Shown: positions 1 through 8,199 of the stretch, piece after piece | Numbering within the stretch: the stretch's first letter is position 1 | Layout: the number at the start of each line of letters is the position of its first letter | From: AP-15 sp963812675 | Lineage (GTDB): Bacteria > Pseudomonadota > Alphaproteobacteria > ATCC43930 > CGMCC-115725 | NCBI GenBank assembly: GCA_963812675.1 | Contig: CAWEWR010000020.1 | Coordinates: 1-64,000 of the forward strand | Reading direction: 5' to 3' | Length of the DNA stretch: 64,000 bases | Notes under the pieces: generated by a model | What the model saw: only the letters and a program-made list of their open reading frames with translations | Told to the model about the DNA's origin: nothing | Databases searched by the model: none | Translations under genes and position numbers: made by a program

Positions 1-2
1 AC

Positions 3-356
3 GCCGATATGCAGATGTTCACGACGAATATGAGCGAGCCGGACCCCGGCTTCTTCATGCGGCAGTTCCTCTCCTCCGAAATTGCGTCCAAGGACAACAA
101 ATGGCAGGGCCGCAATATCACGCGCTGGCACAATGATGATTACGAAAAGGCTTTTCATGCGGCCGAGGGCGAGCTCGACCCGGTCAAGCGGGCGGCGTTG
201 TTTATCGCGATGAACGATATGGTCGTGGGAGATCCTGCGGTCATCCCGGTCGTGTACCGCCCGAGCGTTTCGGCGATGTCGCGTCAGCTCCGGGCGACTT
301 TGAGTGGTTGGGATAACGTTTTGTGGGATCTGAAGAACTGGTACCGCCAGACATGA
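3..356 (+). CDS. ABC transporter substrate-binding protein, family 5 (C-terminal part; gene begins before the window)
   Basis: Only the last 117 residues are visible; the frame is open to the window edge. The sequence closely matches the C-terminus of the complete binding protein that follows (shared EIASKDNKWQG and ELDPVKRAALFI blocks, same SGWDN...DWYR-type ending), so it is a paralogous extracellular solute-binding protein of the oligopeptide/dipeptide/nickel type (SBP family 5). It would act in the periplasm and deliver a ligand to the permeases at 2.3-4.1 kb. The downstream copy starts about 36 nt after this stop, so both are probably in one operon. The ligand cannot be told from this fragment. 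Confidence 0.9.
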   Translation, partial: ADMQMFTTNMSEPDPGFFMRQFLSSEIASKDNKWQGRNITRWHNDDYEKAFHAAEGELDPVKRAALFIAMNDMVVGDPAVIPVVYRPSVSAMSRQLRATLSGWDNVLWDLKNWYRQT

Positions 357-392
357 GGGCGCTCAGAAGAGATGCCGGTCAGGGAGCGTTTC

Positions 393-2192
393 ATGGATGA
401 GCGGGAGCTACGAGAGCTCATTTCCGCAGTAAAGGCGGGGCGCGTGTCGCGCCGCGCCTTCGTGCGCAAGATGGTCGGCCTCGGCCTTACGGCGCCTTTT
501 GCGGCCCAGCTGCTGGCCCACGCCGGGCTGGCGCAAACAGCGCCTCCAACCGACTACAAGCCGACCAAGGCCGGCGGCGGCGGTACGCTCAAGCTGTTGT
601 TCTGGCAAGGCGCCACCTTGCTCAATCCACACTTCGCCGTCGGCACCAAAGACCAGGAAGGGGCCCGGATATTTTACGAACCGCTTGCCGCCTGGGACCC
701 CGAGGGCAATTTGATCCCGGTGCTGGCCGCCGAAACACCCGACATCGAAAACGGCGGCATCGCCGCCGACGGCATGTCGGTGACCTGGAAGCTCAAAAAA
801 GGCGTGGAATGGCATGATGGCCGGCCATTTACCGCCGACGATGTCCTGTTCAATTGGGAATACGCTTCCGATCCGGCGACCGCGGCTACGACGATCGGCG
901 ACTACCGGGATGCCAAGGTCGAAAAGGTTGATCCGCTGACCGTGCGGGTTCGTTTCGAGAAGCCGACGCCATTCTGGACCCGTATGTTCGTCGGCAGCAC
1001 CGGCATGATCGTTCCGAAGCATCTGTTCGACAATTACAAGGGTGCTGGTTCGCGCGATGCTCCGGGAAACCTGAAACCAGTCGGAACCGGTCCCTACCGA
1101 TATGTCGAGTTCAAGCCGGGTGATGTCGTCAGGGGCGAGCGTAACCCCGCATACCACGTGCCGAACCGGCCATATTTCGATGCGATCGAGATGAAGGGGG
1201 GCGGCGACGCTGTCTCGGCGGCACGCGCCGTGATCCAGACCGGCGAATACGACTATGCGTGGAACATGCAGGTCGAGGACGAGATCCTCGTCAGGCTCGA
1301 AAACGCCGGCAGCGCCAAAGGCCGCGCCGAGATCGTCCTGAGCCGAGCGATCGAGCACATCCAGCTCAACAACACCGATCCGTGGACGGAGGTCGATGGC
1401 GAGCGCTCGAGCCCCAAGTCGACGCACCCACTGTTGAGCGACCCGGCCGTCAAGCAGGCGCTCCGCCTACTCGTCGATCGTGCGTCGGTCGAGAAGTACA
1501 TATATGGACGCACCGGGGTCGCGACCGGAAATTTCCTCAACAACCCGGAACGCTTTGTATCGAAAAACACGACGTGGGAATTCAACATCGAAAAGGCGAA
1601 CCGGCTGCTCGAAGAGGCGGGCTGGAAGCGTGGTTCCGACGGCATACGGGGAAAGGACGGCAAGAAACTCAAATTCGTATTTCAGACCTCGATCAATGCG
1701 CCGCGCCAGAAGACTCAGGCCATTGTGAAGCAAGCCTGCCAAAAGGCGGGTATCGATGTTGAACTGAAATCGGTCACGGCCTCGGTCTACTTTTCTTCCG
1801 ATGTGGCGAATCCCGATACCGCCAGGAAATTTTACGCGGATATCCAAATGTTCACAACGGGCACGCCGTCGGTTCCCGATCCGGAACGCTTCATGCTGCA
1901 GTTTGTCTCTTGGGAGATCGCTTCGAAGGACAACAAATGGCAGGGAACCAACGCGACACGCTGGCGCAACGAGGAGTACGACAAGGCGTTTCTCGCGGCC
2001 CAGGTCGAGCTCGATCCGGTGAAGCGCGCCGCGTTGTTTATCAAGATGAACGACATGGTCGTGAACGAGATAGCCGTCATCCCGGTCGTGAACCGCCGCT
2101 GGGTGGCCGTGATGTCAAACAAACTCAAAGCAACGTTGAGTGGCTGGGACAACGATTTCTGGAACCTGAAAGACTGGTACCGCGAGACATGA
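393..2192 (+). CDS. ABC transporter substrate-binding protein, family 5 (peptide/opine type), Tat signal
   Basis: 599 residues from ATG 393. An in-frame ATG lies 21 nt upstream at 372, but the AGGGAG element sits about 6 nt before ATG 393, so 393 is preferred. The N-terminus has a twin-arginine motif (SRRAFV, residues 19-24), a hydrophobic stretch and a likely cleavage after GLA near residue 48, so the protein should be exported folded by Tat. The body has the usual family-5 features: a TLNPHF-like ligand segment, WHDGRPFTADDV and PVGTGPYR motifs. Length is somewhat above the 500-550 typical of DppA/OppA. It is the second of two tandem paralogues and is followed by two matching permeases. Substrate unknown; peptides, opines or similar are possible. 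Confidence 0.93.
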   Translation: MDERELRELISAVKAGRVSRRAFVRKMVGLGLTAPFAAQLLAHAGLAQTAPPTDYKPTKAGGGGTLKLLFWQGATLLNPHFAVGTKDQEGARIFYEPLAAWDPEGNLIPVLAAETPDIENGGIAADGMSVTWKLKKGVEWHDGRPFTADDVLFNWEYASDPATAATTIGDYRDAKVEKVDPLTVRVRFEKPTPFWTRMFVGSTGMIVPKHLFDNYKGAGSRDAPGNLKPVGTGPYRYVEFKPGDVVRGERNPAYHVPNRPYFDAIEMKGGGDAVSAARAVIQTGEYDYAWNMQVEDEILVRLENAGSAKGRAEIVLSRAIEHIQLNNTDPWTEVDGERSSPKSTHPLLSDPAVKQALRLLVDRASVEKYIYGRTGVATGNFLNNPERFVSKNTTWEFNIEKANRLLEEAGWKRGSDGIRGKDGKKLKFVFQTSINAPRQKTQAIVKQACQKAGIDVELKSVTASVYFSSDVANPDTARKFYADIQMFTTGTPSVPDPERFMLQFVSWEIASKDNKWQGTNATRWRNEEYDKAFLAAQVELDPVKRAALFIKMNDMVVNEIAVIPVVNRRWVAVMSNKLKATLSGWDNDFWNLKDWYRET

Positions 2193-2214
2193 CCCCGGGG
2201 ACGACGAAACATAC

Positions 2215-2246
2215 CCCCTCTCCGCCCTCTAGCGGGCGGAGAGGGG
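2215..2246. repeat. 13-bp perfect inverted repeat between binding protein and permease genes
   Basis: Arms 2215-2227 (CCCCTCTCCGCCC) and 2234-2246 are exactly complementary around the 6-nt loop TCTAGC. No T-run follows, so it is not a classical terminator. In an ABC operon such a hairpin could stabilise the upstream binding-protein mRNA or reduce read-through into the permease genes. The arms resemble the other CTCTCCGCC/CTCTCCCGC palindromes of this window, so it may be a short member of the same dispersed family. Confidence 0.7.
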
Positions 2247-2273
2247 CAAAAGATCGCGACGCCGGATGAAATT

Positions 2274-3233
2274 GTGGGCCGCTATCTCCTCCGCCGGTTG
2301 CTGATTGCGGTCCCGAGCCTGCTCGGGATCAGCGTCGTGCTGTTTGCGGTGCTGGCGCTGGCGCCTGGCGACCCGTTCGGCGAACTCGCGAGCAACCCGA
2401 ATGTGCCACCCGAGGTGGGGGCCGCATTGCGCGCGAAATTCGGGCTCGACGATCCGATCGCACTGCGCTACCTGCGCTGGCTCTCCGCGATGCTGCATGG
2501 CGACTGGGGTTTTTCTTTCGTCAGCCGGATGGATGTCGACACCCTGATCCTCCAGCGGCTGCCGGCGACCTTGTTCATCATCGGGTCGTCACAGGTTCTG
2601 GCGCTGCTGATCGCGCTGCCGGTCGGCGTCTATTCGGCAGTGCGGCCCTATTCGATCTTCGACCACATCGCCAATCTGCTGGCCTTCATCGGCTTTTCAT
2701 TGCCGACATTCTTCACCGGTCTTCTGTTCATCCTGCTGTTCAGCATCTACCTCGACTGGCTGCCATTCGTTTACCGCACCGACATTGGCGGCTCCGGCTG
2801 GCATTGGTATTGGGAGCAGTTCAAACAGTCGGCAATGCCGGTGGCGGTGCTCGCCCTGTTGCAGGCGGCCTCCTGGACCCGTTATGTACGCTCCTCGGTG
2901 CTCGAAGTGAGTCGGCTCGACTATGTCACCACCGCCCGCGCGAAGGGGCTCCCCGAGCGCACGGTCTTGATCAAGCATGTCGTGCGCAATGCGTTGATCC
3001 CTGTAGTAACCCTGGTCGCGCTCCAGATGCCGGCACTGTTCGGGGGCGCCATCGTCACCGAGCAGATATTTCGCATCCCGGGCATCGGATCGCTGCTGAT
3101 CAGCTCGATCCTCGCCAACGACACGCCGGTTATTATGGCGGTGACGTTTGTGTTCGCCTGCCTGGTGATCCTGTTCAACCTGCTTGCCGACGTCCTCTAT
3201 GGCTGGCTCGACCCTCGCATCGCCTACCGCTAG
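2274..3233 (+). CDS. ABC transporter permease, DppB/OppB type
   Basis: 319 residues from a GTG start. The N-terminus (MGRYLLRRLL then a hydrophobic helix, followed by the APGDPFGELASNP segment) is typical of the first permease of oligopeptide/dipeptide importers. Several membrane helices follow. The cytoplasmic EAA-type loop that contacts the ATPase is seen around residues 217-243 (TTARAKGLPERTVLIKHVVR). It lies about 80 nt behind the binding protein gene and overlaps the second permease gene. It would form the inner-membrane channel with the product of the next gene. Confidence 0.94.
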   Translation: MGRYLLRRLLIAVPSLLGISVVLFAVLALAPGDPFGELASNPNVPPEVGAALRAKFGLDDPIALRYLRWLSAMLHGDWGFSFVSRMDVDTLILQRLPATLFIIGSSQVLALLIALPVGVYSAVRPYSIFDHIANLLAFIGFSLPTFFTGLLFILLFSIYLDWLPFVYRTDIGGSGWHWYWEQFKQSAMPVAVLALLQAASWTRYVRSSVLEVSRLDYVTTARAKGLPERTVLIKHVVRNALIPVVTLVALQMPALFGGAIVTEQIFRIPGIGSLLISSILANDTPVIMAVTFVFACLVILFNLLADVLYGWLDPRIAYR

Positions 3234-4140
3234 CCCGATTCTGGAGGGTCTCGCATTGGGCGAGCGGGGATCGCCCGCCGGCGAGATTTGGCGCCGCTTT
3301 CGCCGGCACAAGCTGGCGGTCGCGAGCGCCGTCATTCTGGCATTGATGGCGCTGGCGGTGGCATTCGGACCGCTGCTGTGGCGAGTGCCGATCAACGACA
3401 TCGATTTCAGCTCGCATCTCGAAGGCCCGTCGTGGAATCATCCGTTCGGCACCGACGATCTCGGCCAGGATCTGCTCGCCCGGATGCTTTATGGCGGGCG
3501 CATATCGCTTGCCGTCGGACTGGCCGCCATGCTGGTGGCGGTCACTGTCGGCACCGCAATTGGGGCGATTGCCGGCATGTCCCGCGGCAGTATCGACGCG
3601 GCGCTGATGTGGCTCACCGACCTGTTCCTGTCGCTGCCGCCATTGCCGTTGCTGTTGCTGGTCATCTACCTGTTTCGCGAACCGTTGACGAAGCTGGTCG
3701 GGCTCGAGCTTGGCACCTTTATCCTGATCGTCGTGGTCATCGGCGGCTTCCGGTGGATGCAGGTGGCGCGGCTGGTGCGCGCTCAGTTTCTCACGCTGCG
3801 CGAGAAGGAGTTCGTCGAGGCGGCGCGCGCGTTGGGCATGACGGGCTTACGACTGGTGATACGGCACATCCTGCCGAACTCGTTGGGGCCCATCATCGTC
3901 GCCGGTACGATCGACGTTGCCGCCGCGATCATTGCCGAATCGACCCTGTCCTTTCTCGGCCTCGGCTTCCCGCCCGATATTCCCACTTGGGGACGCATTC
4001 TGTATGATGCCAAGGACTATCTCGACATCGCCCCGCATTGGGCGTTGTTCGCCGGCGGGGCGATTTTTCTCGCGGTGCTCTCGATCAACTTCATCGGCGA
4101 CGGATTGCGCGACGCGATGGATCCGCGCACCCAGGCCTAA
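3199..4140 (+). CDS. ABC transporter permease, DppC/OppC type
   Basis: 313 residues from ATG 3199, which lies inside the end of the previous gene (35-nt overlap). An upstream in-frame TTG at 3184 is less likely. The protein has the N-terminal extension typical of DppC (EIWRRFRRHKLAVASAV, then the first helix), the FGTDDLGQDLLARMLYGGR signature and the EAA-type loop (FVEAARALGMTGLRLVIRH). It pairs with the upstream permease. No ATP-binding subunits follow: the next gene is convergent, so the DppD/DppF-like ATPases must lie upstream of the window or elsewhere. Confidence 0.94.
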   Translation: MAGSTLASPTASPILEGLALGERGSPAGEIWRRFRRHKLAVASAVILALMALAVAFGPLLWRVPINDIDFSSHLEGPSWNHPFGTDDLGQDLLARMLYGGRISLAVGLAAMLVAVTVGTAIGAIAGMSRGSIDAALMWLTDLFLSLPPLPLLLLVIYLFREPLTKLVGLELGTFILIVVVIGGFRWMQVARLVRAQFLTLREKEFVEAARALGMTGLRLVIRHILPNSLGPIIVAGTIDVAAAIIAESTLSFLGLGFPPDIPTWGRILYDAKDYLDIAPHWALFAGGAIFLAVLSINFIGDGLRDAMDPRTQA

Positions 4141-5468
4141 ACGCCATGGGAGGCGAAGAAGTGGCGCCAGCCGTCCTCGATCGGTTGACCGTCGCGCAAA
4201 GCCCTGAGCAAGCCGGTATGCACTTCGACTGCGGTGCCGCACGGTAGCGCGAGCCAGCGGATCTCTTCCGGTCCGTCGACCCGGCCACACAGGGCGCGGT
4301 TGAGATCGGCTACAGAAACGCGTCCGGGCTCGGCAGGCATAATGTCCCCGGCAGCGCATAATGTCAGAAGCGTCTTCAGATCGCCGGTCCTCGCTGGCCG
4401 ACCCGCAGCCAATGCCGCTATGATGGCCCTAGCCGCCGGCCTGTCATAGGCGAAGGATCCGGCAGGTGTCGTCGTCCTATAGCGGATCGCCGGCACCGGG
4501 CGGGCCAGCGCGAAGGTGCTCGAATGCAGGCGGCCGGCCCGCTCGCCGGGGCCGAGGCGCCGGTTGCCGCGGGCGAAGACGTCACAGCGGAACCGTTGGT
4601 CGAGGCAATAGTCGCGCACCAGCTCGCGGGCGTCAGGATCGGTTATGGCCCCAAGCATCTGGCGGGCCCTTTCGTCGAGCACCATCCAGTCGAAATTTTC
4701 GCTCAGTGTCGCGGAGCCGACCGGCTCGAGTCCGATCGTCACCATGTCTCTCCTGACCTCGGTGACGTAGAGCGGCTGCCATGCGGGGGGCATGAATTCG
4801 TGGACGAGATAGGCCGGCGGATAATCTTCCGGCCGCTCCTGCAACTCTTTGACGATGAAGCTTGCCGTTAGTGACGCGATGCCGGCGCCGGCCAGAGTAC
4901 GGGCGACCTCGGCGGCGGCGCTAAGGCGCCCGGAATCGTTGCCGGGGAATGTACGGCCAATCTCTCTCAGCAGACCTTGGAACGGCAGATCGCGCGCCCA
5001 GCCCGGCATCGCGTTATAGCTGAGGTAGACGAGACCGCCCGGCTTGAGCCGACGGTCGATAAACCGGCGCACGGCGCACTGCGCCTCGGGGCCGATCCAG
5101 GTGTAGACGCCGTGCGCGACGATGTAATCGAACTGCGGCAACTCGAGACCGACCGCTGCAGCAAAATCGACGGCATGCAATTGCAGGTTCGGGATCGCCG
5201 CGGCCGCCGCCAGCCGGCGGGCATGATCGATGTGCGCCGGCATCGCATCGATGCCGTGGAACATGCCCGAAGGATGGGTTGCGGCGAGGATTGCGGCGGT
5301 GACGCCCTGGCCACAGCCGAGATCACACCACGCGAACCCACTTGTCCTGGTAGGGGGCTCGATGCCGGCGACGAGCGCCACATGATCGAGCCAGGCCGGC
5401 GCCAGCATCGGTTTGAAGTCCCGCAAATACGGGATGTCGGCCGCGTAACCGTCATCTTCTCGCGCCAT
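4137..5468 (-). CDS. Class I SAM-dependent methyltransferase with C-terminal methyltransferase-regulatory domain
   Basis: 443 residues. SAM-binding motif I is visible as CDLGCGQG (residues 48-55), followed by a motif-II-like acidic segment (FHGIDAMPAHIDHARRL). After the Rossmann domain comes a long C-terminal region that resembles the methyltransferase regulatory domain found in bacterial proteins of this arrangement, with an N-terminus like DGYAADIPYLRDFKPMLAP. The substrate is unknown. The stop codon overlaps the end of the convergent permease gene by 4 nt. No partner gene is evident; the 5' side is a repeat-rich intergenic region. Confidence 0.85.
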   Translation of the reverse strand: MAREDDGYAADIPYLRDFKPMLAPAWLDHVALVAGIEPPTRTSGFAWCDLGCGQGVTAAILAATHPSGMFHGIDAMPAHIDHARRLAAAAAIPNLQLHAVDFAAAVGLELPQFDYIVAHGVYTWIGPEAQCAVRRFIDRRLKPGGLVYLSYNAMPGWARDLPFQGLLREIGRTFPGNDSGRLSAAAEVARTLAGAGIASLTASFIVKELQERPEDYPPAYLVHEFMPPAWQPLYVTEVRRDMVTIGLEPVGSATLSENFDWMVLDERARQMLGAITDPDARELVRDYCLDQRFRCDVFARGNRRLGPGERAGRLHSSTFALARPVPAIRYRTTTPAGSFAYDRPAARAIIAALAAGRPARTGDLKTLLTLCAAGDIMPAEPGRVSVADLNRALCGRVDGPEEIRWLALPCGTAVEVHTGLLRALRDGQPIEDGWRHFFASHGV

Positions 5469-5560
5469 TATTTATCGATATCACCACGGAGCGTGCGGAG
5501 ACCACGGAGAAAGGATCGCAACAAAGGGCGCGATGGTCGCAATTGCTCGAGGTGGCGCTA

Positions 5561-5706
5561 CCCTCACCCACCAAGCCCGTCGGGCTTGGTCCCCCCTCTC
5601 CCGCACTGCGGGAGAGGAGCTAAAATTATTAGAGCTGAGTCCGTTGTGTAGCCCCTCCCCCGCACTGCGGGAGAGGGTGGCGAGCGGAGCGAGACGGGTG
5701 AGGGTC
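5561..5706. repeat. Composite palindromic intergenic repeat, copy A
   Basis: The element starts CCCTCACCCA and ends with its near inverse GGGTGAGGGT. Inside are a CAAGCCCG/CGGGCTTG hairpin and two CTCCCGCACTGCGGGAG palindromes (around 5597-5616 and 5664-5685). Near-copies lie at 24261-24396 and 54118-54200, and a relative at 10559-10705. It looks like a dispersed non-coding repeat (REP/BIME-like). Confidence 0.8.
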
Positions 5707-5756
5707 CGGCCGAGGCCCAAATTTCGGCCGAGTGAACGGGAACCACAACGCCGCCA

Positions 5757-5785
5757 TCGAACAAAGCGGGAATAATTGCTATATT
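5757..5785 (+). promoter_or_regulatory. Possible promoter of the cyclase-TPR gene
   Basis: TATATT at 5780-5785 is a good -10 hexamer in otherwise GC-rich DNA. Seventeen bases upstream is TCGAAC, a 3/6 match to TTGACA. Transcription would begin about 45 nt before the GTG start at 5838. It is the only AT-rich hexamer of this kind in the intergenic region; the weak -35 keeps confidence low. Confidence 0.3.
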
Positions 5786-5837
5786 CGTCTGTGGAACGAT
5801 TTCGGTTGCGGCAGCAACGCCCCCGCGAGGAAGGCCG

Positions 5838-7754
5838 GTGGCAGAAGTCCAGGTAGTCGAACGAAAGCTTGCCGTGATCTTTGCGGCCGATATTGCCGAG
5901 TACAGCCGGCTGATGGGGCTGGACGAGGTCGGCACGTTGCGCCGGCTGCAAGCCTACCGGGCCATCCTCGATCGATTGATCGCCGCCCATCGCGGCCGGA
6001 TCTTCAATACCGCCGGCGACAGTTTTGTCGCCGATTTTGCAAGCCCGGTCGATGCCGTCGAATGCGCCGTCGCGGTCCAGGACGCCATTGAAAAAGAAAA
6101 CGAGGGTCGCCCGGCCGGCGAGCAGATGCGGTTCCGCATCGGCGTCCATCTCGGAGACGTGATCGTCGAGGGACCAAACCTGTTCGGCGACGGCGTCAAT
6201 ATCGCCGCCCGGCTGGAGGCGCTCGCCGAACCGGGCGGTATTTGCCTCTCCGGCGCCGTGCGCGACCAGATCGGCTCTCGCCTGCCTGTCGGGTTGACTT
6301 CTCTCGGCGAGCGGCAGGTCAAGAACATCGCCGAGCCGGTGCGTGTCTTCCGGGTCGGCGGAGGGCCCGGCCGCGGGTCATCGTCTTCCGGGCGCCGCCG
6401 ACCCGCGACGATTCGTGCCGTCAGGGCCGTTCTCGCGGTCCTGGCGCTGATCGCGGCAGCGGGTGCCGCATGGTGGTTCTGGCCCGGCCGGCATTCCGAA
6501 CCGCAACAGCTCCAGGCGGAGTCGGCGAGCGCTCCGGTTCAGCCCTATCCCGCGCCGCGATTGTCGATTGTCGTCTTGCCCTTCGCCAATCTCAGTGACG
6601 ACCCGCAACAAGAGTATTTCGTCGACGGCATAACCGAAGATTTGACGACCGACCTCGCGCGCATCGAGGGAAGCCAGGTCATCGCCCGAAACACCTCATT
6701 CACCTACAAGGGCAAATCGGCCGACGCCAAGCGGATCGGCCGCGAATTGGGCGTCCGCTATGTTCTCGAGGGGAGCATCCAGCGGTCCGGCAATCAGGTC
6801 CGGATCAACACCCAGCTGGTCGATGCCGAAACCGGCGCGCATCTGTGGGCCGAGCGCTTCGATCGGGATGCCGGCGATTTGTTCGCCCTGCAGAACGAGA
6901 TCACCGCGCGGATCGCCCGCGCGCTGCAATCACAGCTGGCGATCGCCGAATCTCGCCGCCCGACGGCCCGCCCCGATGCGCTCGATTATATCCTGCGCGG
7001 CCGTGCCGTGCTGACGAAACCGATTTCGAGGGAGAGGTACGACGAGGCGGCAAGCCTATTCGAAACCGCGTTGGCGCTCGACCCTCAGGCCACCGATGCG
7101 GCGGCCTGGCTGGCGGCCGCTCTCGCCGCACGGGTAGTCGACGACCTCAGCGATCTACCCAACGAAGATCTGCATCGCGCCGAGCGCCTGGCGGCGCAGG
7201 CCTTGGCGATGTCGCCCAACAGCGCGCTCGCGCATTATGTCAAAGGCCAGGTGCTGTTCGCACAATCGCGCTGTAAGGAGGCCATTCCCGAATACGAAAG
7301 AGCAATTTCGCTGGATCGCAGCCGAGCTCCGGCGTATGCGCGGCTCGGCTTTTGCAAGTTTCTCACCGGCTCCGTCGAGGACGCGATCCCGTATTTCGAG
7401 CAGGCGATCCATCTGAGCCCGCATGAGCCGGCCATCGCCGCGTGGTACGGGCGGATGGGGGTCATCTATCTGCTCCAGTCACGTATCGACGAGGCAATCG
7501 GCTGGCTGGAAAAGGCGAACAGCGAAAATGCGCGGCTCGCGTTCGTCCACGCCTATCTCGCAGCCGGTTACGCGCTCAAAGGCGATCCCGAACGAGCTCG
7601 CACAGAGCTCCGCGAGGCGCAGGGGCTGAGCAACGCCTATTTTAGCTTGGCGAGCGTCGAAAAGTCGAATTGGTACGACAATCCCAAGATGCGTGCCTTG
7701 GCCGAAGCCACCTATTTCCCTGGTCTGCGGCAGGCCGGCATACCGGAAGAGTGA
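5838..7754 (+). CDS. Class III adenylate/guanylate cyclase domain, membrane helix, and TPR region
   Basis: 638 residues from GTG 5838, with AGGAAGG about 7 nt upstream. Order: class III cyclase domain at residues 8-170, with the two metal-binding aspartates at about D18 (FAADIAEYSR) and D61 (NTAGDSFVADF); a transmembrane helix at about 196-214; a domain beginning LSIVVLPFANLSDDP, as found in TolB/adenylate cyclase-TPR fusions; then TPR-like helical repeats to the end. This architecture is common in rhizobial genomes. The cyclase would be cytoplasmic and the TPR part periplasmic. The purine substrate is not assigned. The secreted cysteine-rich protein gene starts 4 nt after the stop, so the two are probably co-transcribed. 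Confidence 0.9.
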   Translation: MAEVQVVERKLAVIFAADIAEYSRLMGLDEVGTLRRLQAYRAILDRLIAAHRGRIFNTAGDSFVADFASPVDAVECAVAVQDAIEKENEGRPAGEQMRFRIGVHLGDVIVEGPNLFGDGVNIAARLEALAEPGGICLSGAVRDQIGSRLPVGLTSLGERQVKNIAEPVRVFRVGGGPGRGSSSSGRRRPATIRAVRAVLAVLALIAAAGAAWWFWPGRHSEPQQLQAESASAPVQPYPAPRLSIVVLPFANLSDDPQQEYFVDGITEDLTTDLARIEGSQVIARNTSFTYKGKSADAKRIGRELGVRYVLEGSIQRSGNQVRINTQLVDAETGAHLWAERFDRDAGDLFALQNEITARIARALQSQLAIAESRRPTARPDALDYILRGRAVLTKPISRERYDEAASLFETALALDPQATDAAAWLAAALAARVVDDLSDLPNEDLHRAERLAAQALAMSPNSALAHYVKGQVLFAQSRCKEAIPEYERAISLDRSRAPAYARLGFCKFLTGSVEDAIPYFEQAIHLSPHEPAIAAWYGRMGVIYLLQSRIDEAIGWLEKANSENARLAFVHAYLAAGYALKGDPERARTELREAQGLSNAYFSLASVEKSNWYDNPKMRALAEATYFPGLRQAGIPEE

Positions 7755-7758
7755 CGTC

Positions 7759-8130
7759 ATGCATAGGATACGAAGGCTTACGATCGCGTCCCTCTTGCTG
7801 ATGGCGCCGGTCGGTGCCATGGCGCAAGGGACGGCGGTGCGCCAGGCCTGCGGAGCGGAGATCCAGCAGCATTGCGCCGGGGTTCAACCCGGCGAGGGGC
7901 GGTTGCGGGCCTGCATCAAGGAGAATTTCGCCGCCTTCTCGGAACCGTGCAAGCGAGCCATGCTGAGCAGCGTGGCGGTGGTCCGGGCCTGCAAGGCCGA
8001 TGTCCAGCGGACGTGTCCGGATATTCAACCCGGTGGGGGCCGCATCCAGGCCTGCATGAAGGACCATTTCGCCGAATATTCCGACACCTGCAAGCAGGCC
8101 ATCATCACTGCCAAATTCGGCAGCCGGTAG
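7759..8130 (+). CDS. Secreted protein with two cysteine-rich (GLG1-like) repeats
   Basis: 123 residues from ATG 7759; this start gives a clean signal peptide (MHRIRRLTIASLLLMAPVGAMAQ). The mature part holds two tandem repeats of about 40 residues, each with four cysteines. Repeat 1 runs from ACGAEIQQHC to EPCKRAM and repeat 2 from ACKADVQRTC to DTCKQAI; both carry a QPGEGRL/QPGGGRI core. This is the pattern of the cysteine-rich repeat known from eukaryotic Golgi apparatus protein 1, also seen in proteobacterial exported proteins. Four disulfides are likely. The function is unknown. It is translationally close to the cyclase-TPR gene (4-nt gap). Confidence 0.85.
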   Translation: MHRIRRLTIASLLLMAPVGAMAQGTAVRQACGAEIQQHCAGVQPGEGRLRACIKENFAAFSEPCKRAMLSSVAVVRACKADVQRTCPDIQPGGGRIQACMKDHFAEYSDTCKQAIITAKFGSR

Positions 8131-8199
8131 CGCCCTCGCCGAGGCCCCTCCGTGCCGTTTGCACAAGAGGGCCGTTCGCACAAGAGGAGGATCGGCGCC

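Larger units (their letters stand above)
5469..5837. other. 369-nt gene-less region between divergent genes, mostly a palindromic repeat element
   Basis: The region separates the divergent methyltransferase and cyclase genes. It holds a composite palindromic repeat (5561-5706, listed separately) and, nearer the cyclase gene, a possible -10 box TATATT at 5780-5785 with a poor -35 (TCGAAC, 5757-5762). No convincing coding frame is seen on either strand. Confidence 0.6.

Noticed and set aside
5561..5706. CRISPR-like array from the repeated CTCCCGC units
   Set aside because: Only two palindromic units with a single spacer, no cas genes, and the same arrangement recurs at other gene borders.
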